Source: Bruticola sp004554425
GTDB taxonomy: Bacteria; Vulcanimicrobiota; Xenobia; Xenobiales; Xenobiaceae
Assembly (NCBI GenBank): GCA_958366945.1
Contig: CATXCY010000069.1
Span: 1-5,827 of the forward strand
DNA length: 5,827 bases
Direction: 5' to 3'
Of this stretch, positions 4,841-5,827 are shown in pieces. Below the pieces are notes generated by a model. The model was not told the DNA's origin. It ran no database searches and worked only from the letters and a program-made list of their open reading frames with translations. A program made the translations under genes and the position numbers. Position 1 is the first letter of the stretch. Each line of letters begins with the position of its first letter.

Positions 4841-5707
4841 ATGAACGAACTAGGTTTTGACAACGAAAATAAAGGCTTGCCGGAATCATCCAGGAGTAAC
4901 GCTCCGCGTTATGAATTGGCTCATTTATCTCCAGAGCGGAGATTATCTATTTTAGAATCAATTTTATTTGTGGCTTCAGGGCCTTTAAAAGTTGATGATA
5001 TTCATGAAGCTACGGGATGGCCTGCCATTTTAATTGAGCAAGATCTTTTATCTTTGGCGGATAGTTATGTTTCGCGTGGACTGGAATTAACTCAATCTGG
5101 AGGCGCTTGGCGTCTAACTACCTCTTCTTTTACCGCCCCATGGGTAGAGCGTTTTTTGCGCAGCGAGAGTAAACGTCGTTTGTCTAAGGCTCAATTGGAA
5201 ACTTTAGCAGTCATTGCTTATAGACAGCCTGTTACTAGAGCTGAAATTGAGAGTTACCGTGGCGCTCGCAGTGACAGACCTCTGAGTCAGTTGGAAGACT
5301 TAAATTTAATAAAGGGCGTAGGTCGTTCTTCAGTGCCTGGCCATCCTATTCAATATGGGACAACTGCTGACTTTTTACGCTATTTTGGCCTTAACTCATT
5401 GGCTGCTTTGCCGGAAATTTCTATGGAAGCTGAACTGTTTAAGCGTTTAGCTGATCATCCTTTAAATTTGCAAGCGAATGATAATAATGCTAATGAAAAC
5501 AAAAATTCAGAAGACGATCCTTCGTTGTCTTCTGAACAATCTTTGCTTACTTCTGAATCGAAAGATGCCTTAGTGAAAGATGAAGATGGCGAAGTTGTAG
5601 CCAAACGCATTATCGGTTTAGATGGGCCTAGTTCTGACTTGCTTAAGTTGTTTGCCAAAATTACTAAGCGTCGCCGCCGAGAAAATAGTCAAGATAACAA
5701 CAATTAA
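4841..5707 (+). CDS. scpB: Segregation and condensation protein B
   Basis: A 288-residue partner of ScpA: an ScpB dimer binds the middle of the kleisin and regulates the SMC ring. Two winged-helix domains are visible. The first runs from RRLSILESILFVASGPL to about residue 105. The second starts at L114 with LSKAQLETLAVIAYRQPVTR, continues through GVGRSSVPGHPIQYGTT and ends at FLRYFGL (about 178-184). Family members are usually about 180-210 residues, so the last 95 or so residues are an extension. It is acidic and Asn/Ser/Glu-rich (about 205-255) and ends in a basic KRRRRE cluster (276-281). The N-terminus has about 30 extra polar residues. ATG 4841 is the only ATG near the family start, but no Shine-Dalgarno precedes it: the 15 nt after the scpA stop are almost pure A/T. 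Translation probably depends on coupling or on an unstructured leader. It is the last gene of the operon within the window. Confidence 0.96.
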   Translation: MNELGFDNENKGLPESSRSNAPRYELAHLSPERRLSILESILFVASGPLKVDDIHEATGWPAILIEQDLLSLADSYVSRGLELTQSGGAWRLTTSSFTAPWVERFLRSESKRRLSKAQLETLAVIAYRQPVTRAEIESYRGARSDRPLSQLEDLNLIKGVGRSSVPGHPIQYGTTADFLRYFGLNSLAALPEISMEAELFKRLADHPLNLQANDNNANENKNSEDDPSLSSEQSLLTSESKDALVKDEDGEVVAKRIIGLDGPSSDLLKLFAKITKRRRRENSQDNNN

Positions 5708-5713
5708 GATGGC

Positions 5714-5754
5714 AAAGCTCTTCCTTTCGTCAAAAGTACAAAAGAAAGAGCTTT
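5714..5754 (+). terminator. Terminator after scpB
   Basis: AAAGCTCTT 5714-5722 pairs perfectly with AAGAGCTTT 5746-5754, and CTTT 5724-5727 with AAAG 5741-5744 adds an inner helix. The T-run (5764-5769) begins 9 nt after the stem rather than directly, so efficiency is uncertain. It lies 6 bp past the stop codon. Confidence 0.55.
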
Positions 5755-5827
5755 AAAGGTTGCTTTTTTGGGTTTAAATTGCAATATTAAGTTGAACACC
5801 CTTTCATAGCTTGTTATGAGTTGAGTA

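Noticed and set aside
5455..5658. 67-residue frame on the - strand opposite the scpB tail
   Set aside because: Shadow of the Ser/Glu-rich codons of the ScpB extension, with no start signal.
5792..5819. Promoter TTGAAC-N16-TTATGA at the right edge
   Set aside because: The -10 match is poor and the gene it would serve lies outside the window.

Overview
The window comes from a bacterium with moderately low GC; I cannot place it more closely from these genes. It uses the ScpA/ScpB kleisin partners of an SMC condensin, exports a lipoprotein through the signal-peptidase II route, and accepts GTG and TTG starts. The lipoprotein's closest family resemblance, from memory, is to lipoproteins of Clostridia-like anaerobes. 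Every supported gene is on the + strand.

Left part (about 1-1210): a remnant of a Mu-like phage head module between two factor-independent terminators. It holds the C-terminal end of a DUF935 (Mu gp29-like) portal gene with no start codon. The end of that reading frame carries an internal near-duplication. A 72-residue gene of unknown function follows, then an intact-looking Mu gpG / P2 gpS-type virion morphogenesis gene. By hand count the portal remnant and the gpG gene are about 52-53 % GC, while the small gene between them is about 33 %. In Mu the gpF-type head gene sits at that position.

Middle part (about 1210-2700): an AT-rich intergenic stretch of 376 bp with a possible promoter and two adjacent dyads. 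It leads to a 378-residue lipoprotein gene with two recognisable halves, closed by a hairpin terminator that spans its stop codon. Sampled codons are about 29 % GC, lower than the housekeeping genes to the right.

Non-coding part (2692-3406): about 715 bp without a convincing ORF but with dense nested inverted repeats. They form two separate blocks: a multibranched fold (about 2728-3019) and a rod-like fold (about 3116-3283). The rod lies just downstream of a good promoter-like sequence. This is the best candidate in the window for something undescribed, namely one or two structured non-coding RNAs.

Right part (3348-5754): a core operon with its own promoter. It encodes a site-2-type membrane metalloprotease (M50), ScpA and ScpB, separated by only 9 and 15 nt, and ends in a hairpin. 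ScpA and ScpB bind the SMC ATPase to form the complex that compacts and segregates chromosomes. ScpB has an unusually long charged tail. The protease is a frequent neighbour of scpAB but has no known direct role in that complex.
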